NCBI GenBank assembly: GCA_024641205.1
Contig: JAHEDM010000020.1
Span: 1-13,243, forward strand
Direction: 5' to 3'
DNA length: 13,243 nt
Source: Actinomycetes bacterium
GTDB lineage: Bacteria; Actinomycetota; Acidimicrobiia; Spongiisociales; UBA4744
The notes beneath the pieces were generated by a model that did no database searches, was not told the DNA's origin, and was given only the letters and a program-made list of their open reading frames with translations. Position numbers and translations under genes: made by a program. Positions 7,087-13,207 of this stretch are shown here, piece after piece; position 1 is the first letter of the stretch, and every line of letters starts with the position of its first letter.

Positions 7087-7442
7087 TCGTTCGCCTCCGG
7101 CCCTTCCGGTTGGTCCTCCGGTTGGTCGGCGACAACCTCACCGGGAGTGGGACCCACGACGGGGGGCGGGCCGATCCACTCCACCGATTTCTTGACTTCG
7201 TCACCGGCCGCCTTCAAGTCATCGCGAGCTTTTTCCAAGTCGTCTTTCACTTCCTCGAACGGCTGCTTGAGGTCGCCGATCTCTTCATCCAATCCTCGTC
7301 GAAACTCGCCGGCCGTTTTGCGAATCTCTCGTGCCCACTCGCCGGCTTTGCGGGCCAGCTCGGGGAGCCGTTGGGGGCCGAACACAATCAGGGCGATCAG
7401 CAGAATCGTGATGAGTTCGGTGAAGCTGATTGAATCGAACAT
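7083..7442 (-). CDS. tatA: Twin-arginine translocase TatA/TatB-family subunit
   Basis: The 119-residue protein has the standard architecture. A short N-terminal membrane helix (about 7-20) leads through the hinge FGPQRLPELARKAGEW into an amphipathic helix, then a charged coiled-coil-like segment (about 45-88) and a Pro/Glu-rich tail ending EGPEANE. It oligomerises around TatC to form the path for folded proteins. The N-terminus MFDSISFTELI, with Glu at position 9, and the length resemble TatB more than the shorter TatA proteins. The symbol follows mycobacterial gene order; tatB would be a reasonable alternative, and no second Tat small subunit is in the window. The start is ATG with no obvious Shine-Dalgarno. 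The 74 bases upstream hold two hairpins. The stop overlaps the tatC GTG. Confidence 0.93.
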   Translation of the reverse strand: MFDSISFTELITILLIALIVFGPQRLPELARKAGEWAREIRKTAGEFRRGLDEEIGDLKQPFEEVKDDLEKARDDLKAAGDEVKKSVEWIGPPPVVGPTPGEVVADQPEDQPEGPEANE

Positions 7443-7459
7443 GTCGCGGGCGGCATGCT

Positions 7460-7482
7460 AGTGCTGTCTCAGTCACAGCACT
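7460..7482 (-). repeat. 8-bp inverted repeat ahead of tatA
   Basis: AGTGCTGT and ACAGCACT form a perfect 8-bp stem around a 7-base loop, 18 bases before the tatA ATG. The transcript downstream has no U-tract, so intrinsic termination is unlikely. An operator, an RNA hairpin controlling tatA translation, or an mRNA end-protecting stem are all possible. Confidence 0.6.
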
Positions 7483-7499
7483 TAGGGTCCATGCAATCG

Positions 7500-7517
7500 G
7501 AGACGAAAGACCGTCTC
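7500..7517 (-). repeat. 6-bp hairpin at the end of the zinc-ribbon gene
   Basis: On the minus strand GAGACG and CGTCTC pair around a 6-base loop (GTCTTT), and the left arm overlaps the first base of the TAG stop codon of the 100-residue zinc-ribbon gene. The position fits a 3' stabilising or attenuating stem. The following bases are not U-rich, so a classical terminator is not supported. Confidence 0.45.
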
Positions 7518-7819
7518 TAGGGAGTGAGGAGCCGGAAGAGATCCTCTTCGCTGTACAGCCGGCTGGCAAAGGCGTCGATCTCGGCTTCCGTGATCGGATC
7601 GTCGATCGGCGAAGGTGTGATTACCTCGTAGCTGACTCCTGTGGCGAGGAGAACATTGACCACCCGGGGGTTGGCGGGTCGCCGTTGTACGACGATGCAA
7701 CTGGGGCAGGTGAAGAGGTAGACACCGGATTCTTGAGTGGGATCGAGTTCGAGGGCCAGGTCGTTTGGTTCTAGCTCTACGTCTCCGCACCGTTCGCATG
7801 TCGTTTTGATGGTGGTCAT
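7517..7819 (-). CDS. Hypothetical zinc-ribbon protein between pafC and tatA
   Basis: I do not recognise a named family for this 100-residue protein. Two CxxC pairs are clear: C8-E-R-C11 near the N-terminus and C38-P-S-C41 after a 26-residue linker. They should bind one structural zinc in a ribbon fold. The part from about residue 65 (PSPIDDPITEAEIDAFASRLYSEEDLFRLL) is acidic and predicted helical. There is no membrane segment or signal peptide. The ATG at 7819 has GGAG about 8 bases upstream, and composition matches the neighbours, so it looks like a real gene. It lies 139 bases after pafC and 74 bases before tatA, so it may have its own promoter or link the two groups. Zinc ribbons of this size often contact nucleic acid or RNA polymerase, but nothing here shows which. 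Confidence 0.8.
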   Translation of the reverse strand: MTTIKTTCERCGDVELEPNDLALELDPTQESGVYLFTCPSCIVVQRRPANPRVVNVLLATGVSYEVITPSPIDDPITEAEIDAFASRLYSEEDLFRLLTP

Positions 7820-7927
7820 TCGGTTTCTCCGCTAACCGTTTCGTACACACGGGTTATCGGCCGCACCTCCGCTTCCCTGAAGGGGCTATTGGCAAATAGT
7901 CCTACCGCACTAGTTGGGAAGACCGTC

Positions 7928-7954
7928 CTCCGCGCCAATTGATCCGTGGCGGAG
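7928..7954 (-). repeat. Inverted repeat just after pafC
   Basis: CTCCGC and GCGGAG (6 bp) flank a 15-base spacer, beginning four bases beyond the pafC stop codon. An alternative fold pairs inner GCC with GGC and CTCC with GGAG across a 2-base bulge. It could be a weak transcription end, but the minus-strand sequence that follows (ACGGTCTTCCC) is not a proper U-tract. Confidence 0.35.
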
Positions 7955-7958
7955 CCGG

Positions 7959-8888
7959 CTATTGGCTTTGGTAGCGGGCCAGAATCCGGGTCCGCAGGTC
8001 CTGCAGAGCAGCCTCCGTCTCGACGCCGGCGACCAATCGGGCGTCGGCTCCGAGCCGGAGAAGTAACCGGGCGGCTACCGACGCGTCTCCGGCCGAGAAC
8101 TCGATAACCATCTCGGAACCAGAATCGGAAAGCACCTCAACCGGGTAGTACTCGGCAACCCACCTGGCTCGTTCGCCGAGTTCGATAGTGGCTCGCACGT
8201 CATCCTCGGACGGCGTATAGCGGACCTCAGGCGGAGGCGGTTCCAATGGCGGAGCGAAGCTCTGATCAGTGAGTTGGGCGTGCTGGATACGATCAACCCG
8301 AAACACCCGCTCCCCTCCTGCCGTTCGGCAGAATCCGGACAGGTACCAGTTCCCGAGCGTCGAGAACACCGACCAGGGTTCGACGAGTCTGTGTCTGGTT
8401 TCTCCTTTGCCGAGCGACGTGTAGGTGAGCTCGACCACCCGCGACTCGGTCACTCCTTGCCGGAGGACCCGGACCAGGGGAGGCTCACCGGCCAGATCGA
8501 CAACAATTGCTTCATCCGGATCGATCCCGAGGGCAGAAGCCAGTTTGCCGACTGCTTGCTCGAGGACCTCCGGTGCTTGTGAGGTGCTTATCAACGCCGA
8601 CCCGGAGGCAAGCAGCCCGAGCGCCTCGGCGGGAGTGAGTCGGAATGGACGGGAGAAGTATTCCGCCATGTCGACGATCACTTCATCGTTTTCGACATAC
8701 GCCACCATGAGATCGCCGGGTCCGTAGCCGGGCAGACCACACACGAACACCAGATTCAGATCTTCGAGCAGTTCACGTTCTGTGTATCCGAACCGCTCGC
8801 ACACATCGCCAACGCTTGCGCCTTGATGTGCGATTACCCACGGAACCATCGAGAGAATGCGGGTGAGTCGTTTGGCGGTCTTACTCAT
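7959..8888 (-). CDS. pafC: WYL-domain transcriptional regulator PafC
   Basis: The 309-residue protein has an N-terminal winged-helix region (about 1-75: KTAKRLTRILSMVPWVIAHQGASVGDVCERFGYTERELLEDL). It is followed by the PafC-type domain with a WYL core (about 140-205), where WYL is residues 181-183 in GNWYLSGFC and the RVFRVDRI strand follows. A C-terminal WCX-like domain (about 225-305) is last. In mycobacteria PafB and PafC form a heterodimeric activator of the LexA-independent DNA-damage response. The WYL domain is thought to sense nucleic acid, and the pair sits beside pafA by conserved linkage rather than for tagging. The ATG overlaps the pafB stop by 8 bases with only a weak GGAAG upstream, implying coupled, near-equimolar synthesis. 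Length is normal. Confidence 0.93.
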   Translation of the reverse strand: MSKTAKRLTRILSMVPWVIAHQGASVGDVCERFGYTERELLEDLNLVFVCGLPGYGPGDLMVAYVENDEVIVDMAEYFSRPFRLTPAEALGLLASGSALISTSQAPEVLEQAVGKLASALGIDPDEAIVVDLAGEPPLVRVLRQGVTESRVVELTYTSLGKGETRHRLVEPWSVFSTLGNWYLSGFCRTAGGERVFRVDRIQHAQLTDQSFAPPLEPPPPEVRYTPSEDDVRATIELGERARWVAEYYPVEVLSDSGSEMVIEFSAGDASVAARLLLRLGADARLVAGVETEAALQDLRTRILARYQSQ

Positions 8889-9801
8889 CGCTTCCGCCCC
8901 TCACGAGATCGAGCAATTGGGAACGCAGAAGGTCGGGACCGATGATTTCGGCACGGTCCTCGAATGCCAGCAACCAGCCAACAAAAGCTGCGGGGTTCGC
9001 CACATGGATCCGGGCCTCGAGACCTCCGTCGGGTTGCTCAATCGCCGGTTCCGCTAATTGACGGCGAGCCCACCAGGCCACTTCAGGATCGAACCGCACC
9101 ACTGCCTCGAGATCTTCTTCACCGGCTTGCCAGGGAAGCGAAGGGAGTGCGTCACGAAGCCGAAAGCCGGCCGGGCGTTCGAACGCCCCGGCTGAACCCT
9201 CCGCTGAGTATTTCGACCCCCGGTCGATCCGATAGGCCCTCACCTCTCCACCCTCAGCGGCTACCAAGTACCAGTGACCGCGCCGATGCAGCAATCCGTA
9301 GGGGTATACCCGCCTGGCCCTTCCGCGATAGTCAAAGGCAAGCACCTTCCTGTCCGTTACGGCTTGAAACACCACCGCCAATGAGGTGGCCGACTGGCCG
9401 AGGTCGGCGGCGAGCGGCTCTCCCGCTCCAGACATGGCCCCGCCCCCCAGCTTCAGTAGCGCCTCAGGACCAGACGGTTGGCCGCCCAGCCGCACCACCT
9501 GAGCCGAAAGCCATAGCGCCGCCCGCTCCTCATCGGTAAGCCCGGGATCGGGAAGCTCGTATTCGTCGCGCGGAACGACGTAACCGAACTCAACCTCCCA
9601 GGCGTCGGTCGGCCGCATCTCGAGCGGTATGCCCATGTTGCGCAGCAGATCCTTATCCCGTTCGAACATGCGCCGAAAAGCCTCATCGTTGTCGTGGTCG
9701 TACCCGGCCACCGTCATACGGATCTCCTCGGCCGAAACCGGCCGCCCGGTCGTGAGCAGAAAAGCGAGGAGGTTGAGGAGACGCTCGATCACACGTTTCA
9801 T
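8881..9801 (-). CDS. pafB: WYL-domain transcriptional regulator PafB
   Basis: The 306-residue product opens with a helix-turn-helix region (about 1-62: RVIERLLNLLAFLLTTGRPVSAEEI ... FERDKDLLRNMGI). It continues into a WYL domain around residues 145-205, with HWYLVA placing WYL at 177-179 and the AYRIDR strand at 189-194. It ends in a WCX-like segment (about 225-300: VRFDPEVAWWARRQL). It pairs with PafC, encoded immediately downstream with overlapping ends. The split between the subunits matches PafB-PafC rather than the fused single-chain PafBC of some actinobacteria. The ATG follows pafA by 118 bases. A TACACT box lies very close to the ATG and only GAG serves as Shine-Dalgarno, so a very short leader is possible. 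Confidence 0.93.
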   Translation of the reverse strand: MKRVIERLLNLLAFLLTTGRPVSAEEIRMTVAGYDHDNDEAFRRMFERDKDLLRNMGIPLEMRPTDAWEVEFGYVVPRDEYELPDPGLTDEERAALWLSAQVVRLGGQPSGPEALLKLGGGAMSGAGEPLAADLGQSATSLAVVFQAVTDRKVLAFDYRGRARRVYPYGLLHRRGHWYLVAAEGGEVRAYRIDRGSKYSAEGSAGAFERPAGFRLRDALPSLPWQAGEEDLEAVVRFDPEVAWWARRQLAEPAIEQPDGGLEARIHVANPAAFVGWLLAFEDRAEIIGPDLLRSQLLDLVRGGSDE

Positions 9802-9811
9802 TTCGGGCTCA

Positions 9812-9817
9812 AGTGTA
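9812..9817 (-). promoter_or_regulatory. Weak candidate -10 element for pafB
   Basis: Minus-strand TACACT fits TANNNT and would start transcription about 4 bases before the pafB ATG. At 17 bases upstream is TGGTTA, only three matches to TTGACA. The support is thin: it rests on the 118-base gap between pafA and pafB and on this one motif. Confidence 0.3.
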
Positions 9818-9866
9818 TGGGCAGTCTTGTCCGGTAACCAGTCACCCCTCGTCGCTTTCCGCTATC

Positions 9867-9891
9867 CGCCGTCGGCGAGGAATCGACGGCG
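9867..9891 (-). repeat. 8-bp inverted repeat between pafA and pafB
   Basis: CGCCGTCG and CGACGGCG form a perfect GC-rich 8-bp stem around a 9-base loop, 28 bases beyond the pafA stop. No U-tract follows (GATAGCGG). It could weakly terminate or process the pafA transcript, or stabilise its 3' end, separating pafA from pafBC expression. Confidence 0.5.
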
Positions 9892-9919
9892 CAGAAAGCA
9901 GAGAGCGGATGGCATCTCT

Positions 9920-11275
9920 TCAGAGACTGCTGATCAGCTTTTCGACGCGCTCGTCGGTTGCTTTGAATGGGTCCTTGCACAACACGGTTCGTTGCGCTTG
10001 ATCGTTGAGCTTCAAATGGACCCAGTCCACCGTGAAGTCTCGTTTCTTGGCTTTGGCGGCCTTGATGAACTCGCCGCGTAGTCGGGCCCGGGTCGTTTGC
10101 GGCGGCCGGTTGACGGCCGCTTCGATCGCCTCGTCTGTGACCACCCGGTCGACCATGCCTCTGCGTTGCAGCAGATAGAACAAGCCTCGATCCCGATTGA
10201 CGTCGTGGTAGGACAGGTCGAGCAACGCGACCCTCGGGTCGGAGAGCGAAAGGTCCCATCGGGCCCGATACCGGTCTATGAGCTGGTACTTCGCTACCCA
10301 ATCGACCTCACGTTCCAGGGTCAGGGGATCCTTCTCCAACCCGGTCAGGAGGTGCTCCCACATCTCGACGGCTCTCTGAACAGGAGCCGGAAACCCGGGG
10401 CTTCGGCTGTACCGAATAGCCCGGTCGAGGTACTCCCATTGGATATCGAGTGCGGACAGCTCTCGCCCGTTCATCAGGCGAATCTTGCGACGGCACGATG
10501 TGTCGTGACTGATTTCTCTAATTGCCCGGATCGGATTCTCGAGGCTCAGGTCGCGGAAGACCACGTCGTCTTCAAGCATCTGCAGCAGTGCGGCCACTGT
10601 CCCCAATTTCACGTACGTTGCGTACTCCGACATGTTCGAATCCCCGGCAATCACATGGAGACGGCGGTACTTTTCGGCGTCGGCATGCGGCTCATCGCGG
10701 GTATTGATGATCGGACGGCTGCGCGTCGTCGCCGATGAGACGCCCTCCCAAATGTGCTCGGCCCGTTGGGCGACGCTGTACACGGTGCCGCGCGCGGTTT
10801 GCAGCAATTTTCCTGCCCCGGTGAAGATCTGGCGGGTGACCAGGAAGGGAATCAATGTGTCGACGACGCGCTGAAAATCGCCGTGTCTGCCCACCAGGTA
10901 GTTCTCATGGCATCCGTAGGAATTCCCGGCTGAATCGGTGTTGTTCTTGAAGAGGAATATCTCACCCCGGATTCCTTCTTCCGCCAGGCGCTCCTCAGCC
11001 GAAGCCACCAGACTCTCGAGGATGCGCTCCCCCGCTTTGTCGTGAACCACCACGTCGTACACGCTGTCGCATTCAGGGGTGGCGTATTCGGGGTGGCTCC
11101 CAACGTCGAGGTAGAGACGGGCTCCGTTCTCCAGGAACACATTCGAAGATCGGCCCCAGCTGACTACTCGTCGGAAGAGGTAGCGGGCTACTTCGTCTGG
11201 GCTGAGCCGGCGTTGGCCGCGCAACGTGCAGGTCACCCCGTATTCGTTTTCGATGCCGAAGATTCGTCGCTGCAC
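9920..11275 (-). CDS. pafA: Pup-protein ligase PafA
   Basis: The 451-residue protein matches PafA over its whole length. It has RRIFGIENEYGVTCTL (3-18, metal-binding E9), SSNVFLENGARLYLDVGSHPEYATPEC (43-69, with D57 as the expected catalytic base), KNNTDSAGNSYGCHENYL (110-127), TTRSRPIINTRDEPHAD (183-199) and the C-terminal FTVDWVHLKLNDQAQRTVLCKDPF. PafA uses ATP to activate the C-terminal Glu of Pup and join it to substrate lysines, marking them for the Mpa-20S proteasome. The absence of the Dop-type loop after the N-terminal strand and the overall match favour PafA over Dop. The start is GTG, placed by homology to the M-Q-R-R-I N-terminus. It has no usable Shine-Dalgarno, but a TACTCT box ends 6 bases before it, suggesting a leaderless mRNA. 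prcA lies upstream beyond the plus-strand DUF2007 gene. Confidence 0.97.
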   Translation of the reverse strand: MQRRIFGIENEYGVTCTLRGQRRLSPDEVARYLFRRVVSWGRSSNVFLENGARLYLDVGSHPEYATPECDSVYDVVVHDKAGERILESLVASAEERLAEEGIRGEIFLFKNNTDSAGNSYGCHENYLVGRHGDFQRVVDTLIPFLVTRQIFTGAGKLLQTARGTVYSVAQRAEHIWEGVSSATTRSRPIINTRDEPHADAEKYRRLHVIAGDSNMSEYATYVKLGTVAALLQMLEDDVVFRDLSLENPIRAIREISHDTSCRRKIRLMNGRELSALDIQWEYLDRAIRYSRSPGFPAPVQRAVEMWEHLLTGLEKDPLTLEREVDWVAKYQLIDRYRARWDLSLSDPRVALLDLSYHDVNRDRGLFYLLQRRGMVDRVVTDEAIEAAVNRPPQTTRARLRGEFIKAAKAKKRDFTVDWVHLKLNDQAQRTVLCKDPFKATDERVEKLISSL

Positions 11276-11281
11276 CGCGCC

Positions 11282-11287
11282 AGAGTA
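11282..11287 (-). promoter_or_regulatory. Candidate -10 element for a leaderless pafA transcript
   Basis: Minus-strand TACTCT matches TANNNT and is followed by exactly six bases and then the GTG start, so transcription would begin at the initiator G. This explains the absence of a Shine-Dalgarno. The -35 region at 17-base spacing is GACGAT, which is not TTGACA-like and forms one arm of the palindrome described next. Confidence 0.5.
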
Positions 11288-11296
11288 CCCCGGCTC

Positions 11297-11310
11297 GACG
11301 ATTCATCGTC
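11297..11310. promoter_or_regulatory. Perfect 6+2+6 palindrome in the pafA/DUF2007 divergent spacer
   Basis: GACGAT and ATCGTC are exact inverted repeats separated by TC. The site covers the expected -35 region of the pafA promoter and lies 49 bases before the DUF2007 start, a typical place for an operator shared by divergent genes. No regulator is known to me for this half-site. Confidence 0.45.
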
Positions 11311-11358
11311 TTGGTTCCGGTTTGCCGAATGGGAAGCTAAGCCCGGAGATGCCTCACA

Positions 11359-11721
11359 ATGGCGGGTATGGAAACCGACTTTGTTCTGCTCGCCCGGGTC
11401 GGCGACCCGAACGAAGCCATGCTGCTCCGGGCGCGCCTGGAATCGGAAGGGATTGACGCCCGGGTGCGCGGCGAGGCTCTCGGTCCATACCGGCTGAATG
11501 TTGGAGCCATGGGCGTCACCGAATTATGGATATCGCCCGATCGCATGGAAGAAGCCCGACTGATTCTCCTGGCCGCCGACGTCGATGCCATCGTCGCCGA
11601 CGTCGAGCCGCTCGGCCCCGGACCATCGACTAACCGTTTCCGTTCCTGGATATGGTGGCTGGTGGCCGCGGTGCTGATAGCCGTCTTCGGATACGCCCGG
11701 GTGGCGGCCGCCGGGTTCTGA
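11359..11721 (+). CDS. DUF2007-like membrane-anchored protein within the proteasome locus
   Basis: This is the only plus-strand gene in the window. Residues about 6-72 (FVLLARVGDPNEAMLLRARLESEGIDARVRG ... GVTELWISPDRMEEARLILLA) follow the DUF2007 pattern: strand, helix with E-A-x-L-L-R-x-x-L-E-x-E-G-I, then a valine-rich strand and a D/E-E-A-R helix. The ligand or role is unknown. A linker rich in Pro/Gly leads to one hydrophobic helix (about 97-117, WIWWLVAAVLIAVFGY), so the domain should face the cytoplasm from a C-terminal anchor. The first ATG (11359) has GGAG 10 bases upstream; a second ATG at 11368 gives METDF and is equally plausible. It is convergent with prcA (14-base gap) and divergent from pafA (83-base spacer). 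Its composition resembles that of its neighbours, so recent transfer is not indicated. Confidence 0.85.
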   Translation: MAGMETDFVLLARVGDPNEAMLLRARLESEGIDARVRGEALGPYRLNVGAMGVTELWISPDRMEEARLILLAADVDAIVADVEPLGPGPSTNRFRSWIWWLVAAVLIAVFGYARVAAAGF

Positions 11722-11735
11722 ACCCACCACCCGGA

Positions 11736-12413
11736 TCATCCCTCGAGTGCTGAGACAATCTCTTCCTGGGTGAGCCGCCGGAATGTGCGACGTTTGCCTG
11801 CGCTATCGAGAACTGCGGCTTCCCAACCATCGATCTCGCGTTGCTCGACCTGGGCGAAGGCGGCGGCCACCATATGAACCGTTGCGGCCAGAGACGCAGG
11901 CCCTGCATACCCCTCAGCCAGGGTCGACGTCAGGAGATCTGCCTGGCCGCCGATTGCGCAAAACCCACGTTCTTCGGAGAGAGTGCCGTCGTAGGTGACC
12001 TTGAAGAGCCGATTGCCCTCCCCGTTGACGCCGAGTTCGGCCACCAGGATCTCGACCTCATACGGCTTGATTTCGTGGGTGAAGATGTTGCCGAGCGTCT
12101 GCGAAAAGGCGTTGGCCAACCCTTTGGCCGCCACATCCGGCCTCCCGTACATGTACCCCTTGAGATCGGCGTGCCGGATCCCGGCCACGCGGAGAGCCTC
12201 GAATTCGTTGTACTTGCCAACGCCGGCAAACGCGATCCGATCGTAAATCTCGCTTATCTTGTAGAGCGTTCTGCTGGGGTTCTCAGCAAGCAGCAACACC
12301 CCTTCGGCGTATTCCATCGCAACGATAGAACGTCCCCTGGCAATACCCTTTTTGGCGTATTCCGCCCGGTCCTTGACGAGTTGTTCCGGCGGAACATAGA
12401 ACGGCATGCTCAT
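11736..12413 (-). CDS. prcA: 20S proteasome alpha subunit PrcA
   Basis: The 225-residue protein matches actinobacterial PrcA. It has the N-terminal helix YVPPEQLVKDRAEYAKKGIARGRSIVA (6-32), then the Ntn-fold strands YAEGVLLLAENPSRTLYKISEIYDRIAFAGVGKYNEFEALR, then LGNIFTHEIKPYEVEILVAELG. It ends with VLDSAGKRRTFRRLTQEEI. There is no propeptide and no catalytic threonine, as expected. Seven copies form each outer ring, gate the chamber and dock the Mpa ATPase. It is a little shorter than the roughly 248-residue mycobacterial protein because the C-terminal tail is reduced. The ATG overlaps the prcB stop (ATGA), with GGAG 8 bases upstream inside the last prcB codons, ensuring paired synthesis. 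Confidence 0.97.
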   Translation of the reverse strand: MSMPFYVPPEQLVKDRAEYAKKGIARGRSIVAMEYAEGVLLLAENPSRTLYKISEIYDRIAFAGVGKYNEFEALRVAGIRHADLKGYMYGRPDVAAKGLANAFSQTLGNIFTHEIKPYEVEILVAELGVNGEGNRLFKVTYDGTLSEERGFCAIGGQADLLTSTLAEGYAGPASLAATVHMVAAAFAQVEQREIDGWEAAVLDSAGKRRTFRRLTQEEIVSALEG

Positions 12414-13207
12414 CGCATTGACTCCATTGCCGTCGCCGAGATAGAAGCCACCTGCTCCTCCGGAATCTCCCGAAACCCGGCCGCCGTGACGGTCACAACA
12501 TTGGGAAAGATCCCGCGTTGAACATCCGGGCCACCCGTAGCCGTGTCCTCCTCAGAAGCGGAAACCAACGCACGGAGGCCAACCTCGAGGGCCGCCGACT
12601 CGGCGAGGCCTTCCGCATAGGCACCTCGCAGGTAGGACTTGGCATCCCGGCCACCCGAGCCGGTCGCTCCGAAATCCTGCTCCTCATAACGCCCCCCAAC
12701 CACGTCGAATGTGTAGAGGCGGCCCTCCTGGGTGGCTTCATCGAAACCGGCAAAGAGGGGTACGACCACGAGCCCCTGAAACACCATCGGCAGTTGCGCG
12801 CGAACCATCCGGGCCAGGTACGTCGCCTTCCCCTCGAGGCTCAACCTGGCTCCCTCGAGTTTCTCGTAGTGTTCGAGTTCCGTCTGGAACAACCGGACCA
12901 TCTCAATTGCCAGCCCGGCTGTGCCGGAAATGGCCACAGCTGAGTAGCCGTCGGCTTGGAATACTTTCTGGATGCGCCGATGGGCAACCAGATGTCCTTC
13001 GGTGGCCTGTCGGTCGCCCACCATCACCACCCCATCGGCATACCGCAAAGCCAGCACCGTGGTGCCTTCGGGAGCCAGGACCGAACCCTCACCTCCGCCA
13101 GCCTTCCATTGCGGCGCAAGATCGAGAGAACGCAGAAGGTCCGTGAAGCTGGTCCCCGGCGCAGGAGCACCGGCCGGCAGCCCACCGGTAAACCGGTCGA
13201 CGCTCAT
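12410..13207 (-). CDS. prcB: 20S proteasome beta subunit PrcB (catalytic)
   Basis: The 265-residue precursor has a propeptide of 48 residues ending APEG. It is cleaved before T49 in GTTVLALRYADGVVMVGDRQAT. The mature N-terminal Thr1 (T49) is the nucleophile, supported by D65 (Asp17) and K81 (Lys33). Further family motifs are ISGTAGLAIEMVRLFQTELEHYEKLEG and the late DEDTATGGPD-like segment SEEDTATGGPDVQRGIFPNVV. Seven copies form each inner ring and degrade pupylated proteins. Propeptide length is shorter than or similar to that of mycobacterial PrcB (about 57). The ATG overlaps the pup stop codon, and the AGGGCGG stretch encoding the Pup Lys-Gly-Gly doubles as its Shine-Dalgarno. Confidence 0.97.
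   Translation of the reverse strand: MSVDRFTGGLPAGAPAPGTSFTDLLRSLDLAPQWKAGGGEGSVLAPEGTTVLALRYADGVVMVGDRQATEGHLVAHRRIQKVFQADGYSAVAISGTAGLAIEMVRLFQTELEHYEKLEGARLSLEGKATYLARMVRAQLPMVFQGLVVVPLFAGFDEATQEGRLYTFDVVGGRYEEQDFGATGSGGRDAKSYLRGAYAEGLAESAALEVGLRALVSASEEDTATGGPDVQRGIFPNVVTVTAAGFREIPEEQVASISATAMESMR

Noticed and set aside
6529..7461. Plus-strand open frame of about 310 codons opposite tatC and tatA
   Set aside because: The minus strand encodes unmistakable TatC and TatA; the plus frame is charged, low-complexity and without family motifs.
7884..7967. Two copies of GGCTATTGGC about 73 bases apart around the end of pafC
   Set aside because: Ten identical bases at this distance could be chance; one copy is inside the pafC coding end, and no further copies or promoter geometry support a binding site.
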